Shown here: one piece after another, positions 24,807 to 34,487 of the stretch | Layout of the letters: each line of letters starts with the position of its first letter | Numbering within the stretch: the stretch's first letter is position 1 | Source: JANOMH01 sp031422295 | GTDB lineage: Bacteria > Pseudomonadota > Alphaproteobacteria > Rhodobacterales > Rhodobacteraceae | Direction of reading: 5' to 3' | DNA length: 64,000 bases | Assembly (NCBI GenBank): GCA_031422295.1 | Contig: JANOQM010000030.1 | Coordinates: 133,184 to 197,183, forward strand | Position numbers and translations under genes: made by a program | The notes under the pieces: model-generated | Database searches by the model: none | What the model was told of the DNA's origin: nothing | Seen by the model: only the letters and a program-made list of their open reading frames with translations

Positions 24807-26608
24807 AACGACTGCCCGATGCCAATATAGACCTGCAATTCCTCGCCAATCGACGGACCCGAGGCTGGCGTCGCCAAATCCAGCCGGATCGGGCCAATCG
24901 GCGTGTCATAGCGCAGCCCCAGCCCGGCCCCGGCGTGCCAGATGTCGCCCGCTTGGGGCAAGGCGTCGATGCCAATCAGGCCAATATCGTAAAATCCGAC
25001 CAGCCCGATTTTGTCGGTCACATCAAACCGGGCCTCTAACTGAGCCCCAATGAAACTGGCCCCGCCGGTTTGGGTCGGCAGCGGGCCCGCCCCAAAATCG
25101 CGCAACAGCGAAATGCCAAGCGACTGATATGGTTGGCCTCGCACGGTGCCGCCGCCGCCGGAATAAAACAGAAAATCGGCAGGGGCGTCCAGCAATCCGG
25201 CCCCATAAACCGATCCAACCTGCGCCCGCGCGGCAAAGGTCAGCCGGTTTTCTGCGCCAAAACTGCGGTAAACCCGTGCATCGGCATATAGACGCGCCCC
25301 ATCCGCGCCTCCGGCCAACCCAATAAACGGCGTCGCTTGCAGGTCGATAAAATAGCCCGCCGTGGCATCGGTTGCCGTATCGCGCCGGTCCAAACTGGCC
25401 CGCAGGGGCAGGGTCAGCAGGGTATAATCCCGGGTGCGGAACGCGGTTTCCTCACGTGCGGTCAGCAGACCCAGCGATGCCTCATAGGTCAGGTCATCGC
25501 GGACATATTTGATAAATCCGATGTCAGCCGTGGCCTGCCAAAGAAAATAATCCGGCTCGTCCAGCCGCTGCAGCGCGGCCCCGGCGATCAGGTCGGTATC
25601 GGCGTTAAATGTGGCTGGGCGGCCAAAATCTGCGCCAAGTGTCAGGTCAGGGCCGGCATCCGTATCGCCAATGCCACTGATTTCAGCGTCAAGGCGCAGC
25701 CGCTCGGCCCCGCCCAACAGATTGCGATGCAGCCAATAGGCCGACAGCGTAATCCCATCGAGCGATGATATTTCCGCGCCAAACCCGAGACGGCGGGGTT
25801 TTTGTTCGCTAATTTGGGCGTCAAATGGCAGGGCGAGAGCGGCGGTATAGGCATCAGCCTCGACCAGCGTTGCGGACAAAAATGCGCCGGTCCGGCGCAG
25901 GCGGGTTTCAGCCAAGGCAACCTCGGACGGGGAATAGACCCGGCCCACCGGCAGCCCCGCAATTTCGATGATCCGGTCGGTGCGGACGGCCTGATTGCCC
26001 ACCACGGTCAATGCCCCAAAGGTCAGGCGCGGGCCGGGGTCTATCTGCACGGCAACATCCAGTCGCCGGGCGATATGTTCGGCAGTAATCTGCTGCGCAC
26101 CGGGTACCGCCTTGGCATAGCCCAGATCCTGCCAGCCGGTCACTGCACTGCGCACAGCGGCGCGGATACTGTCAGTCTGCGCAATCTGGCCAGTAGCAAA
26201 CCCTTGCGGCATGGTGATCGCGGGCGGCAGCGGACCAATTTCGGTGCGGCCAAAGGTAAAGACCGGGCCGGGGTCTACGTCTATCACAACCGATCCGATC
26301 TGTGCAGGCGCATCCAGCGGGGCAATGCCTGCAGCCTCGCGGCCATCAATGCTGATCGATACGGTGCCGCCGAAATAACCTTGCCCATACAGACCCGTCA
26401 GTATCCGGCGGTAATCGGCGCGGGCGGCTGCGACATAATCCTGCGCCGACGTGGGCCCCGCGTCCCGCAAGGAAAAGGTCAACGAGGCTGCTGTCAGGAC
26501 TTCGCGCAAATCCTCGGCCGCGGGCGGCAGACGCAAAGTGACGTCCTGTGCCAGCAGAGGCTGACCGAAGCCGACCACAACGCTCGCCACCATCGCCCAT
26601 ATCCGCAA
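24803..26608 (-). CDS. tamA: Autotransporter assembly complex protein TamA (Omp85/BamA family)
   Basis: An outer-membrane protein of about 601 residues, with a signal peptide ending in Q-P-L-L-A-Q, POTRA domains in the first half (about 20-260), and a 16-strand Omp85 barrel. Barrel signs are G-G-G-G-T-V-R-G-Q-P-Y-Q-S, the R-G-Q/lid-lock-type motif, and a final I-G-x-S-F with terminal Phe. I prefer the TTG at 26608, which sits 8 nt after AGGGAG and gives a compact signal peptide; a TTG at 26638 and an ATG at 26593 are other options. It works with TamB, encoded immediately downstream. Confidence 0.93.
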   Translation of the reverse strand: MRIWAMVASVVVGFGQPLLAQDVTLRLPPAAEDLREVLTAASLTFSLRDAGPTSAQDYVAAARADYRRILTGLYGQGYFGGTVSISIDGREAAGIAPLDAPAQIGSVVIDVDPGPVFTFGRTEIGPLPPAITMPQGFATGQIAQTDSIRAAVRSAVTGWQDLGYAKAVPGAQQITAEHIARRLDVAVQIDPGPRLTFGALTVVGNQAVRTDRIIEIAGLPVGRVYSPSEVALAETRLRRTGAFLSATLVEADAYTAALALPFDAQISEQKPRRLGFGAEISSLDGITLSAYWLHRNLLGGAERLRLDAEISGIGDTDAGPDLTLGADFGRPATFNADTDLIAGAALQRLDEPDYFLWQATADIGFIKYVRDDLTYEASLGLLTAREETAFRTRDYTLLTLPLRASLDRRDTATDATAGYFIDLQATPFIGLAGGADGARLYADARVYRSFGAENRLTFAARAQVGSVYGAGLLDAPADFLFYSGGGGTVRGQPYQSLGISLLRDFGAGPLPTQTGGASFIGAQLEARFDVTDKIGLVGFYDIGLIGIDALPQAGDIWHAGAGLGLRYDTPIGPIRLDLATPASGPSIGEELQVYIGIGQSF

Positions 26609-26754
26609 AAAAACCGCTCCCTGATCATACCCGTCCAATTAGCCACAAAAGCCGGGCAACTAAAACCGCAGAGTTGCAGTCGGCAAGGGTTCGCCGGTTT
26701 TTCGGCTGGCACAGAACAAGCCGTCACAGGCAGTTTTGGTTCCCTGAATATTTT

Positions 26755-27531
26755 TCAGACTTGCAGTGTAAACGGGTTTACCGGATAGCCGACACTGACC
26801 AGATATAGCCCGTCGGGCGGGCAAACCGGGCCGCAGGCAGCACGGTTCCGCGCCGCCAGTGCGGCAGTCACGTCATCCGGCGACCAAGCTCCAGCGCCGA
26901 CCCGTTCCAACGTGCCCACGATACTGCGCACCTGATTGTGCAGAAATGACCGCGCGGCCAGATGAAAGCGAAACTCCTGCCCCTCGGTCCGGGGAACCTG
27001 TTCGACCAGTAGACGGTCCAGCGTGCGCACCGGGCTGTCGGCCTGACAATCAGTGGCGCGAAACGTGGTGAAATCATGCCGCCCCAGCAGGCGGTCAGCA
27101 CCCGCCTGCATGGCGTCCCGGTCCAACCGGACGGCGACCCGCCAGACCAATCCGGCCTCCAGCGTCAGGGGGGCGCGGCGGCTGATCAGACGGTAGGTAT
27201 AGCACCGCTCAGTGGCCGAAAACCGGGCATGCCAATCATCCGCGACCCGGGCGCAGGCGGTGATTGCCACCGGCATATGACGCAAATGCGCGTTCAGCGC
27301 CTGCGACAGGCGAAACGGGTCCCAGTCGCGCGCCATATCGCAATGGGCGACCTGTCCGGTTGCATGCACGCCTGCATCAGTCCGGCCAGCGGCGGCGATC
27401 AGGTGGGGGCTCGGCTCGATCCGGTCCAATGCCGCCTCGACCACGCCTTGCACCGAAACTTGCGCCGACTGGCGCTGCCAACCGGCAAACCGGGCGCCGT
27501 GATATTCAATTTTCAGGGCATAGCGGGGCAT
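26755..27531 (-). CDS. truA: tRNA pseudouridine(38-40) synthase TruA
   Basis: A 258-residue enzyme that makes pseudouridine at positions 38-40 of tRNA anticodon arms. The catalytic Asp is in A-G-R-T-D-A-G-V-H-A, the universal TruA motif, and the N terminus L-K-I-E-Y-H-G-A-R-F-A-G-W-Q is classic. F-L-H-N-Q-V-R-S-I-V-G-T-L holds the conserved C-terminal core. The ATG at 27531 gives the family start; a longer in-frame start would add residues read from the repeat region. It is divergent from ycjX, with REP-like palindromes in the gap. Confidence 0.97.
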   Translation of the reverse strand: MPRYALKIEYHGARFAGWQRQSAQVSVQGVVEAALDRIEPSPHLIAAAGRTDAGVHATGQVAHCDMARDWDPFRLSQALNAHLRHMPVAITACARVADDWHARFSATERCYTYRLISRRAPLTLEAGLVWRVAVRLDRDAMQAGADRLLGRHDFTTFRATDCQADSPVRTLDRLLVEQVPRTEGQEFRFHLAARSFLHNQVRSIVGTLERVGAGAWSPDDVTAALAARNRAACGPVCPPDGLYLVSVGYPVNPFTLQV

Positions 27532-27575
27532 ATCAGGGGGGTATTCCGGCCCCCGCCCAAAATCAATCCCTTCCC

Positions 27576-27660
27576 GTAAGGTGGGTCTTGACCCACCCCT
27601 AGGTGTTTTCCCATGCCACATGGAGGTATACGGCAGCTGGTAAGGTGGGTTTCAACCCAC
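27576..27660. repeat. Two direct REP-like palindromes between truA and ycjX
   Basis: GTAAG with GTGGGTCTTGACCCAC (27576-27596) and GTAAG with GTGGGTTTCAACCCAC (27640-27660) are in the same orientation, 64 bp apart. They sit in the divergent promoter region, upstream of both genes, which is unusual for elements that mostly lie at 3' ends. Confidence 0.85.
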
Positions 27661-27725
27661 CCCTACCCAACAACGCCGCGCACCCCTATCTTGCGCGGAC
27701 AGGTCGAACTGAAAGGGCCCCCCGC

Positions 27726-29108
27726 GTGGTCATCTCTGACATAGCCGAGGCCCTGACAGCGCCGTTTTCCGACCCGGTCGTCCGGCTCGGCGTCACCGGG
27801 CTTAGCCGGGCGGGTAAAACCGTCTTCATCACCGCACTGGTGGCCAATCTGCTGGACCGCGGGCGCATGCCGCAACTGCTGTCTGCAGCCAACGGATCAA
27901 TTCTGACCGCCTATCTGCAACCACAGCCCGATGATACGGTTCCGCGTTTCACCTATGAGGAACATCTGGCCCGGCTGACCGCACCCGTGCCAAGCTGGCC
28001 AGAAGGCACAAGGCGGATCAGCGAATTGCGTCTGTCGCTGCGGGTGCAACCGACCGGATTTCTGGGCAGTTTCAGTGGTCCGCGCACGGTGCATCTGGAT
28101 ATTGTGGACTATCCCGGCGAATGGCTGCTGGATCTGGGGTTGCTGGACAAAACCTATGCGCAATGGGCGGGCGAAACGCTGGCCCGGCTGCAACAGCGGC
28201 CCGAGGCGGCCGAATTTCTGCGCTTTGCCGGGTCGGTCAATCCTGCGGACCCGTTTAATGAAACTGTAGCGCAGGCTCTGGCGGCCAGCTATGCCGCCCA
28301 TCTGACCAGCGCCCGCGCGGCGGGCTGGTCAGATTGCACGCCGGGGCGGTTCCTGTTGCCCGGTGATCTGGCCGGAACGCCTGTACTGACATTTGCGCCG
28401 CTGCCCGAACCCGATAGCCCGCCCCGAAAATCGCTGTGGCGCGAATGTGAACGCCGCTTTGACGCCTATAAAAAACACGTCGTCACCCCGTTTTACCGCG
28501 ACCATTTTTCACGGATCGACCGGCAGATCGTGCTGGTTGATGTGCTGGGCGCGATCCATGCAGGACCCCGCGCCGTCGATGATCTGCGCCAGGCTATGGC
28601 CGATATCCTGACGGCCTTTCGTCCGGGCCGGAATGCCTTTCTGCCGCGGCTGTTGCAGGGGCGCCGGGTGGACCGCATCCTGTTTGCAGCCACCAAAGCC
28701 GACCATCTGCACCATTCCCAACACCCGGCCCTGACCGCCATCACCGCAGCCCTGCTGCGCGAGGCCAAGGATCGCGCCGATTTTGCCGGGGCCAAGACGG
28801 CGGCTATGTCCATTGCAGCCCTGCGCACCACGGTCGAGGATACGGTACCGCATCTGGGCGGCAGTCTGGATGTGGTGCGCGGCCAATTGCTGGGGTCCGG
28901 CAAACAGGCCGCGTTTTACCCCGGCGCATTGCCCGCTGATCCCGCCCGGCTGTTGTCGCCCGCCCGCGAAGGCGCGGAAAAATGGCTGGATGCCGATTAT
29001 AAAATCATGGATTTCGCCCCCGCCCCGCTGACCCTGCGCCCCGGCGACGGCCCGCCGCATATCCGGCTGGACAAAGCTGCGCAGTTTTTGTTCGGGGACA
29101 AATTATGA
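27726..29108 (+). CDS. ycjX: YcjX-family P-loop protein (DUF463)
   Basis: A GTP-binding-like protein of about 460 residues. The Walker A motif is G-V-T-G-L-S-R-A-G-K-T-V-F-I-T-A-L-V, near the N terminus, and L-D-I-V-D-Y-P-G-E-W-L-L-D follows as the switch/Walker B region. W-x-E-C-E-R-R-F-D-A-Y-K-K-H-V-V-x-P-F-Y is a DUF463 hallmark. I place the start at GTG 27726, 8 nt after AAAGGG; the longer frame would translate a REP palindrome. Its function is unclear; in E. coli ycjX and ycjF are heat-shock and phage-shock-associated. It overlaps the next gene by 4 bp. Confidence 0.9.
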   Translation: MVISDIAEALTAPFSDPVVRLGVTGLSRAGKTVFITALVANLLDRGRMPQLLSAANGSILTAYLQPQPDDTVPRFTYEEHLARLTAPVPSWPEGTRRISELRLSLRVQPTGFLGSFSGPRTVHLDIVDYPGEWLLDLGLLDKTYAQWAGETLARLQQRPEAAEFLRFAGSVNPADPFNETVAQALAASYAAHLTSARAAGWSDCTPGRFLLPGDLAGTPVLTFAPLPEPDSPPRKSLWRECERRFDAYKKHVVTPFYRDHFSRIDRQIVLVDVLGAIHAGPRAVDDLRQAMADILTAFRPGRNAFLPRLLQGRRVDRILFAATKADHLHHSQHPALTAITAALLREAKDRADFAGAKTAAMSIAALRTTVEDTVPHLGGSLDVVRGQLLGSGKQAAFYPGALPADPARLLSPAREGAEKWLDADYKIMDFAPAPLTLRPGDGPPHIRLDKAAQFLFGDKL

Positions 29109-30115
29109 GTGACAGCAAAGCCGGACCGGTCCTGTTCGATCTGGACCACGAACCTGCCGCCACCCCCGGCGACGCGCCGCCGGTGCCCGACTTTCTGACC
29201 GACGGCCGTCCCGCCGCCATGCAGCAGGTGGCGCTGCTGGCGGCAAGGTCAGGGCGTCAGTCCACGTTGGGCCGGTGGTTCTGGGGCACCGCCGGGGCGC
29301 TGGTCGGATTTCTGGTCACATTGGCCGCGTATAATTATGTCGTGGCCCTGTTGGCCAGCCATCCGGCTTTGGGTTGGATTGCGACGGTTTTGTTCGGAGC
29401 GTTCCTGGTGGTTCTGGCGGCCATTGCCCTGCGCGAAATCGCGGCGTTTGGCCGGTTGCGCCGGTTGGATCATATCCAGAAAGCTGCGGCTTTGGCCTTG
29501 TCCGCGCATGATTTGGGCGGTGCCCGGGCTGTGCTGGCACAGCTTGACCGGCTTTATGTAGCACGCGAAAATCTGCGCTGGGGCCGTGCCAGGCTGGCCG
29601 AACAACAGGCTGACATTTTTGACGCCGATGGGTTACTGGGGCTGGCCGAGACAACTGTTCTGGCCCCGCTGGATCAATTGGCCTTGCGCGAGGTCGAGGG
29701 CGCAGCCCGCCGGGTGGCGCTGGTCACGGCCATAGTGCCGCTGGCGCTGGCCGATGTTGCCATCGCCCTGACCGCGAACCTATCGATGATCCGGGCCATC
29801 GCCGCCATTTACGGTGGCCGGGCCGGGGTGTTGGGCAGTTGGCGGCTGATCCGACAGGTGATGACGCATCTGGTGGCCACCGGGGCGGTAGCGGTAGGTG
29901 ATGACATGATTTCGTCCATCGCGGGGGGCGGGCTATTGTCAAAACTGTCGCGCCGCTTTGGCGAAGGGGTGATCAATGGTGCGCTGACCGCCCGGGTGGG
30001 CGTGGCCGCGATCGAGGTTTGCCGCCCCCTTGCCTTTGTCGCCACCCCCCGCCTGTCGGTCAGTGCCTTGGTGCGGCGGGCGCTGACCGGCCTGTTTGGG
30101 CAGGCTGAAAAGTAA
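29105..30115 (+). CDS. ycjF: YcjF-family membrane protein (TIGR01620, DUF697)
   Basis: A 336-residue inner-membrane protein. After a charged N-terminal region of about 50 residues there are two close hydrophobic helices (about 57-80 and 87-110), and the C-terminal third carries the DUF697 domain with hydrophobic stretches around A-L-V-T-A-I-V-P-L-A-L-A-D-V and G-x-I-x-G-G-R-A-G-V-L-G. It is coupled to ycjX by an ATGA overlap, and the two form a conserved operon in alpha- and gammaproteobacteria. Its role is unknown. Confidence 0.9.
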   Translation: MSDSKAGPVLFDLDHEPAATPGDAPPVPDFLTDGRPAAMQQVALLAARSGRQSTLGRWFWGTAGALVGFLVTLAAYNYVVALLASHPALGWIATVLFGAFLVVLAAIALREIAAFGRLRRLDHIQKAAALALSAHDLGGARAVLAQLDRLYVARENLRWGRARLAEQQADIFDADGLLGLAETTVLAPLDQLALREVEGAARRVALVTAIVPLALADVAIALTANLSMIRAIAAIYGGRAGVLGSWRLIRQVMTHLVATGAVAVGDDMISSIAGGGLLSKLSRRFGEGVINGALTARVGVAAIEVCRPLAFVATPRLSVSALVRRALTGLFGQAEK

Positions 30116-30147
30116 AAAACGGGGCTCTGCCCCTGCTGCGCTCTCCC

Positions 30148-30170
30148 GGGATATTTAGGGCCAAAGGAAG
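30148..30170 (+). repeat. Degenerate tail motif after ycjF
   Basis: GGGATATTTAGGGCCAAAGGAAG matches the second half of the tail motif; the CTCCGGCGGGG half is replaced by CTCTCCCGGG. A GGGGC/GCCCC hairpin lies just before it at 30121-30133. It lies between the convergent ycjF and monooxygenase genes. Confidence 0.6.
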
Positions 30171-31352
30171 TTATAAGTGTGAAAGTGATCCCAATGGACG
30201 CAGCATGGTGCCACAGACCAGCGCCGACAGGATGCGCGGGGCTGGCGAAACTTGCGACAAGGGGAACAACATCCGGTCGCGCAGGATTGGCAGCCAGCGG
30301 CTGTCGGATTGATATTGCGGGGTAAAGGCGGCAGAAAACCCCTGATATGTCCAGACGTGCCAGCGCCGGGCCTGGGCGTACAGCTTTAGCGGGTCGGCGC
30401 CGTTTGCCAGCTTTATCGCCTGTGCCAGGGCCAAAGCATCCAGCAAGGCCATATTCGCCCCTTGCCCGAGTTGCGGGCTGGCCCGGTGGGCTGCATCACC
30501 GATATGGACCAGTCCGGGGGCATAGGGGTGGCGCAATGTCCCATGGCTGTAGCGGGCCATGGTCATCTGGGCGGGATCGGTGATTTGCGCCGCAAACGGG
30601 GCAAAGGCGGGCCATAGCGCCGTGGCTTCGTTTTGCCACGCGGTCAATCCCCGGGCCAGCCAATCGGCATGGCTGTGTGCAGGCAGCGACCAGAATATCG
30701 CAGCCTTTGGAACCGGATCGCCGGGAATCAGCCCAATCGGCAGCACCCCGATCATCCGGTTCGCGGCGCGGTAAGTCTGGCGCAATTCGTCATAAGGCAA
30801 AGCCGTTTCGGGCCAGTCCACAGTGCCCCAGATCGCGCCATAGGGCAGGGGGCGGGATCGCAGCGGCGATAGCGGCGAATTGGCGCCCAGCGCGTCGATG
30901 ATCAGGTCGGCGGGGGCGGTTTGCGTGTTGTTGACAAGGGCGAGGCTTTGACCCCGCCGCCCCGTGATCCGCGCCTTGGCGACCAGCGCCGCCCCACTGG
31001 ACTGGGCGGACGCGAGCAAGGCCGCAAACAGCGCCGCGCGGTGGATCGCCAGCCCCTGTCTTGGCTGTTGGGGGCTGCCCGTATTCCCCCAGTCATAGGT
31101 CACATCCAGCACCCGCCGCCCCGACACCTCGTGCCCCAGCATCCGGCGCAGCGGGGTGCCCATCGCCTGCGCGGCAGCCAAGGCACCGACCCGGTCCAGC
31201 ACCATCTGCCCGACCGGCTGGATCACCAGCCCCGACCCCACCGGGCCTGGCTGATCGAACTGGTCATAGACCGTGACGCCATGCCCCTGTGCGGCCAGCA
31301 ATGCTGCCGCCGCCAGCCCGCCAATTCCCGCCCCCGCAATCGAGATCTGCAT
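30171..31352 (-). CDS. FAD-dependent monooxygenase (aromatic hydroxylase type)
   Basis: A 393-residue group A flavoprotein monooxygenase. The dinucleotide fold is I-A-G-A-G-I-G-G-L-A-A-A near the N terminus; the second FAD motif is H-I-G-D-A-A-H-R-A-S-P-Q-L-G-Q-G-A-N-M-A-L-L-D-A near residue 280. This pattern fits salicylate or 3-hydroxybenzoate hydroxylase-like enzymes and also UbiH relatives. No pathway genes are adjacent, so the substrate is open. The ATG at 31352 is preceded by an in-frame TTG. It is divergent from ileS. Confidence 0.88.
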   Translation of the reverse strand: MQISIAGAGIGGLAAAALLAAQGHGVTVYDQFDQPGPVGSGLVIQPVGQMVLDRVGALAAAQAMGTPLRRMLGHEVSGRRVLDVTYDWGNTGSPQQPRQGLAIHRAALFAALLASAQSSGAALVAKARITGRRGQSLALVNNTQTAPADLIIDALGANSPLSPLRSRPLPYGAIWGTVDWPETALPYDELRQTYRAANRMIGVLPIGLIPGDPVPKAAIFWSLPAHSHADWLARGLTAWQNEATALWPAFAPFAAQITDPAQMTMARYSHGTLRHPYAPGLVHIGDAAHRASPQLGQGANMALLDALALAQAIKLANGADPLKLYAQARRWHVWTYQGFSAAFTPQYQSDSRWLPILRDRMLFPLSQVSPAPRILSALVCGTMLRPLGSLSHL

Positions 31353-31531
31353 CAATCGTCCCGCTTTACCCTGAACCCTACCCGCACTATAAGCCCGCCC
31401 ATGATGCGCATCACAGCCCTGCCTTTGCGAATTATATCCCCGGCGCTCTGAGCCTTTCAGGGCTGCCGGACCAAGGTGTTCGAGGTTTTCACACCGCGCC
31501 TTCCCCCCTCCTTTTGCAATGGATGCCCCCG

Positions 31532-34465
31532 ATGTGCCCCGATACCGTGACGGATACCCCCGATTACAAAGCCACCCTGAACCTGCCCAAAACCGATTTC
31601 CCTATGCGCGCCGGATTGCCGCAGCGCGAACCCGACTGGCTGGCGCGCTGGGCGCGGATCGGGGTCTATGACAAGCTGCGACTGAAACAGGGGCGGGTGC
31701 CCTTCACCCTGCACGACGGCCCCCCCTATGCCAACGCGCATCTGCATATCGGGCACGCGTTGAACAAGGTGTTGAAGGATATGGTGGTGCGCAGCCAGCA
31801 GATGCTGGGCCGCGACGCCCGCTATATCCCCGGCTGGGATTGCCACGGCTTGCCGATCGAATGGAAGATCGAGGAGCAATACCGCGCCAAGGGGCTGGAC
31901 AAGGACGATGTCGATGTCGTCGCCTTCCGGCAGGAATGCCGCAAGTTCGCCGAAGGCTGGGTCGATATCCAGCGCGAGGAGTTCAAGCGCCTTGGCGTCA
32001 CCGGCGCATGGGACCGCCCCTATCTGACCATGGATTTCCACGCCGAACGGGTCATCGCCGAGGAGTTCATGAAATTCCTGATGACCGGGGTGCTGTATCA
32101 AGGCTCCAAGCCGGTGATGTGGTCGCCGGTGGAAAAGACCGCTTTGGCCGAGGCTGAGGTTGAGTATCATGACGTGACGAGCCATCAGGTCTGGGTGCGG
32201 TTTCGGGTGGCAGGGGCGGCGGTCGAACCCGGATTGCCGCGTGTTCCGCCCCAAGAAGATATGCTGAGTGCTTCGGTAGTCATTTGGACCACAACGCCTT
32301 GGACGATCCCGCAGAACCGAGCAGTTGCTTTTAGTCCCGACGTGAACTACGGCCTTTATCGGATCGATATCATTGCTGAAAATTCAACAGCAAAGATAGG
32401 AGAGACCGTAGTCCTTGCAGATAAGTTGGCTGAAGCTGCGATGATGTCGGCCAAGATCGAACGTTCGACACGAATGCGTTCCGTCGATTTTACTGAATTG
32501 GCGTTTTTGAACCTACGTCATCCATTCCACAACTTCGAAGGTGCAGAAGGCGAATGGGATTACCCCGTGCCGATGCTTCCTGGCGATCACGTTACAGACG
32601 ACGCGGGAACGGGGCTAGTCCATACTGCCCCAAGCCACGGCGATGACGACTATAAACTTGGAGTCGAGTTCGGCCTGCCGATGACTTATAATGTCGAACC
32701 CGACGGCACCTATCGCAAAGACCTGCCGCTGTTCGGCGGCCAAGCCATCCTGACGCCCGAGGGCAAGGAAGGTCCGGCGAACGTCAGCGTTATCAAGGCC
32801 CTGCATGCCGCCGGCGCGCTGTTCGCCAAAGGCAAGCTCAAGCATTCCTACCCGCATTCATGGCGCTCCAAAGCCCCGCTGATCTATCGCAACACCCCGC
32901 AATGGTTTGCCGCCATCGACCGGCCGGTGGGTGACGGGCAGGACCAATACGGTGAAACGATCCGGCAGCGGGCGCTGACCTCCATCGACCAGCTGGTCAC
33001 ATGGACCCCCGCCACTGGCCGTAACCGGCTGCATTCAATGATCTCGGCGCGGCCCGATTGGGTGCTGAGCCGCCAACGGGCCTGGGGCGTGCCGCTGACC
33101 TGTTTCACCAAAATCGGCGCGAAACCGACGGATGCGGATTTCCTGTTACGCGATCCGGCGGTAAATGCCCGCATCTTGGAAGCGTTCGAGGCCGAAGGGG
33201 CGGATGCATGGTATGTGCAAGGGTTCAAGGAAAAAGTCCTTGGGAACGACCACAACCCCGCCGGCTATGATCAGGTTTTTGACATTCTGGATGTGTGGTT
33301 CGATTCTGGCTCCACCCATGCCTTCGTGCTGCGCGACCGCGACGACGGGTCCGAGGATGGCCTTGCCGACCTCTATCTGGAAGGCACCGACCAACATCGC
33401 GGCTGGTTTCATTCGTCGATGTTGCAGGCCTGCGGCACGCGCGGGCGCGCCCCCTATCGCGGGGTGCTGACGCATGGGTTCACGCTGGATGAAAAGGGCA
33501 TGAAAATGTCCAAATCCATCGGCAACACCATCGCCCCGCAGCAGATTGTCGATGAATATGGGGCCGATATCCTGCGGCTGTGGGTGGCGCAGACCGATTA
33601 CACGGCGGACCAGCGGATCGGCAAGGAAATCCTGAAAGGGACGGCGGACAGTTATCGCCGGTTGCGCAATACGATGCGGTTCCTGCTGGGGTCTTTGGCC
33701 GATTTCAGCGAAAGCGACCGGGTTGCGGCGGAGGACATGCCCGAGCTTGAACAATGGGTGCTGCACCGCCTGTCCGAACTGGATGAGACCGTCCGCAAAG
33801 GCTATGCCGCCTATGATTTCCAAGGCGTCTTTCAGGCAATCTTCACCTTTGCCACGGTCGATATGTCGGCCTTCTACTTCGATATCCGCAAGGATGCGCT
33901 GTATTGCGACGGCAACACCCCGCGCCGCCGCGCCGCCCGCACCGTCCTTGACCTGCTGTTCCACCGGCTGACGACATGGCTGGCCCCGATCCTGGTCTTC
34001 ACCATGGAAGAGGTCTGGCTGGAGCGGTTCCCGGGCGAGGACTCATCCGTGCATCTGGTGGATATCCCCGAAACTCCCGCCACATGGCGCAACGACGCAC
34101 TGGCCGCCAAATGGGCGCAGGTCCGGCAAGTGCGCCGGGTGGTGAACGGCGCTTTGGAGGTGCAAAGGGTAGCCAAAATCATCGGCGCATCATTGGAAGC
34201 GGCCCCTGTTGTGCATGTTGATGCGGCCACCAAGGCGCTGCTGGACCCGATGGGTTTTGCTGATATCTGCATCACGTCAGCGATCACCCTGACCGATAGC
34301 CCCGCCCCGGCGGGCGCATTTGATCTGGACGATGTGCCGGGGGTGCGGGTGGCGTTTGCGCTGGCCCAAGGCGTAAAATGCGACCGGTGCTGGCAGATTT
34401 TGCCCGATGTCGGAACGCATGCCCATGCCGGGACCTGCGCACGCTGCAACGACGCCCTGACGTAG
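31532..34465 (+). CDS. ileS: Isoleucine-tRNA ligase
   Basis: A class I synthetase of 977 residues. The HIGH motif is in P-Y-A-N-A-H-L-H-I-G-H-A and the KMSKS motif in K-G-M-K-M-S-K-S-I-G-N. The C-terminal zinc site reads C-D-R-C-W and later C-A-R-C, the bacterial type 1 (IleS1) form. The CP1 editing domain spans about residues 200-410. In its middle, about 32240-32690, codon use changes abruptly to less G/C-rich codons, as if this block came from another source. The ATG at 31532 is preferred to 31523 by family N terminus; the longer frame to 31289 is not coding-like. Confidence 0.97.
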   Translation: MCPDTVTDTPDYKATLNLPKTDFPMRAGLPQREPDWLARWARIGVYDKLRLKQGRVPFTLHDGPPYANAHLHIGHALNKVLKDMVVRSQQMLGRDARYIPGWDCHGLPIEWKIEEQYRAKGLDKDDVDVVAFRQECRKFAEGWVDIQREEFKRLGVTGAWDRPYLTMDFHAERVIAEEFMKFLMTGVLYQGSKPVMWSPVEKTALAEAEVEYHDVTSHQVWVRFRVAGAAVEPGLPRVPPQEDMLSASVVIWTTTPWTIPQNRAVAFSPDVNYGLYRIDIIAENSTAKIGETVVLADKLAEAAMMSAKIERSTRMRSVDFTELAFLNLRHPFHNFEGAEGEWDYPVPMLPGDHVTDDAGTGLVHTAPSHGDDDYKLGVEFGLPMTYNVEPDGTYRKDLPLFGGQAILTPEGKEGPANVSVIKALHAAGALFAKGKLKHSYPHSWRSKAPLIYRNTPQWFAAIDRPVGDGQDQYGETIRQRALTSIDQLVTWTPATGRNRLHSMISARPDWVLSRQRAWGVPLTCFTKIGAKPTDADFLLRDPAVNARILEAFEAEGADAWYVQGFKEKVLGNDHNPAGYDQVFDILDVWFDSGSTHAFVLRDRDDGSEDGLADLYLEGTDQHRGWFHSSMLQACGTRGRAPYRGVLTHGFTLDEKGMKMSKSIGNTIAPQQIVDEYGADILRLWVAQTDYTADQRIGKEILKGTADSYRRLRNTMRFLLGSLADFSESDRVAAEDMPELEQWVLHRLSELDETVRKGYAAYDFQGVFQAIFTFATVDMSAFYFDIRKDALYCDGNTPRRRAARTVLDLLFHRLTTWLAPILVFTMEEVWLERFPGEDSSVHLVDIPETPATWRNDALAAKWAQVRQVRRVVNGALEVQRVAKIIGASLEAAPVVHVDAATKALLDPMGFADICITSAITLTDSPAPAGAFDLDDVPGVRVAFALAQGVKCDRCWQILPDVGTHAHAGTCARCNDALT

Positions 34466-34487
34466 GGTGGGTTGAAACCCACCTTAC
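34462..34487. repeat. REP-like palindrome between ileS and the alkyltransferase gene
   Basis: GTAGGGTGGGT and ACCCACCTTAC pair with one mismatch around a TGAA loop. It overlaps the last codon and stop of ileS and the first possible codons of the next gene. Confidence 0.85.

Noticed and set aside
26755..27621. Longer TruA start
   Set aside because: The added 30 residues would be read from a REP-like palindrome; the family start is at 27531.
31289..31531. 81-residue N-terminal extension of IleS
   Set aside because: It overlaps the region antisense to the start of the monooxygenase gene, is Pro-rich and lacks family similarity. The ATG at 31532 gives the normal start.
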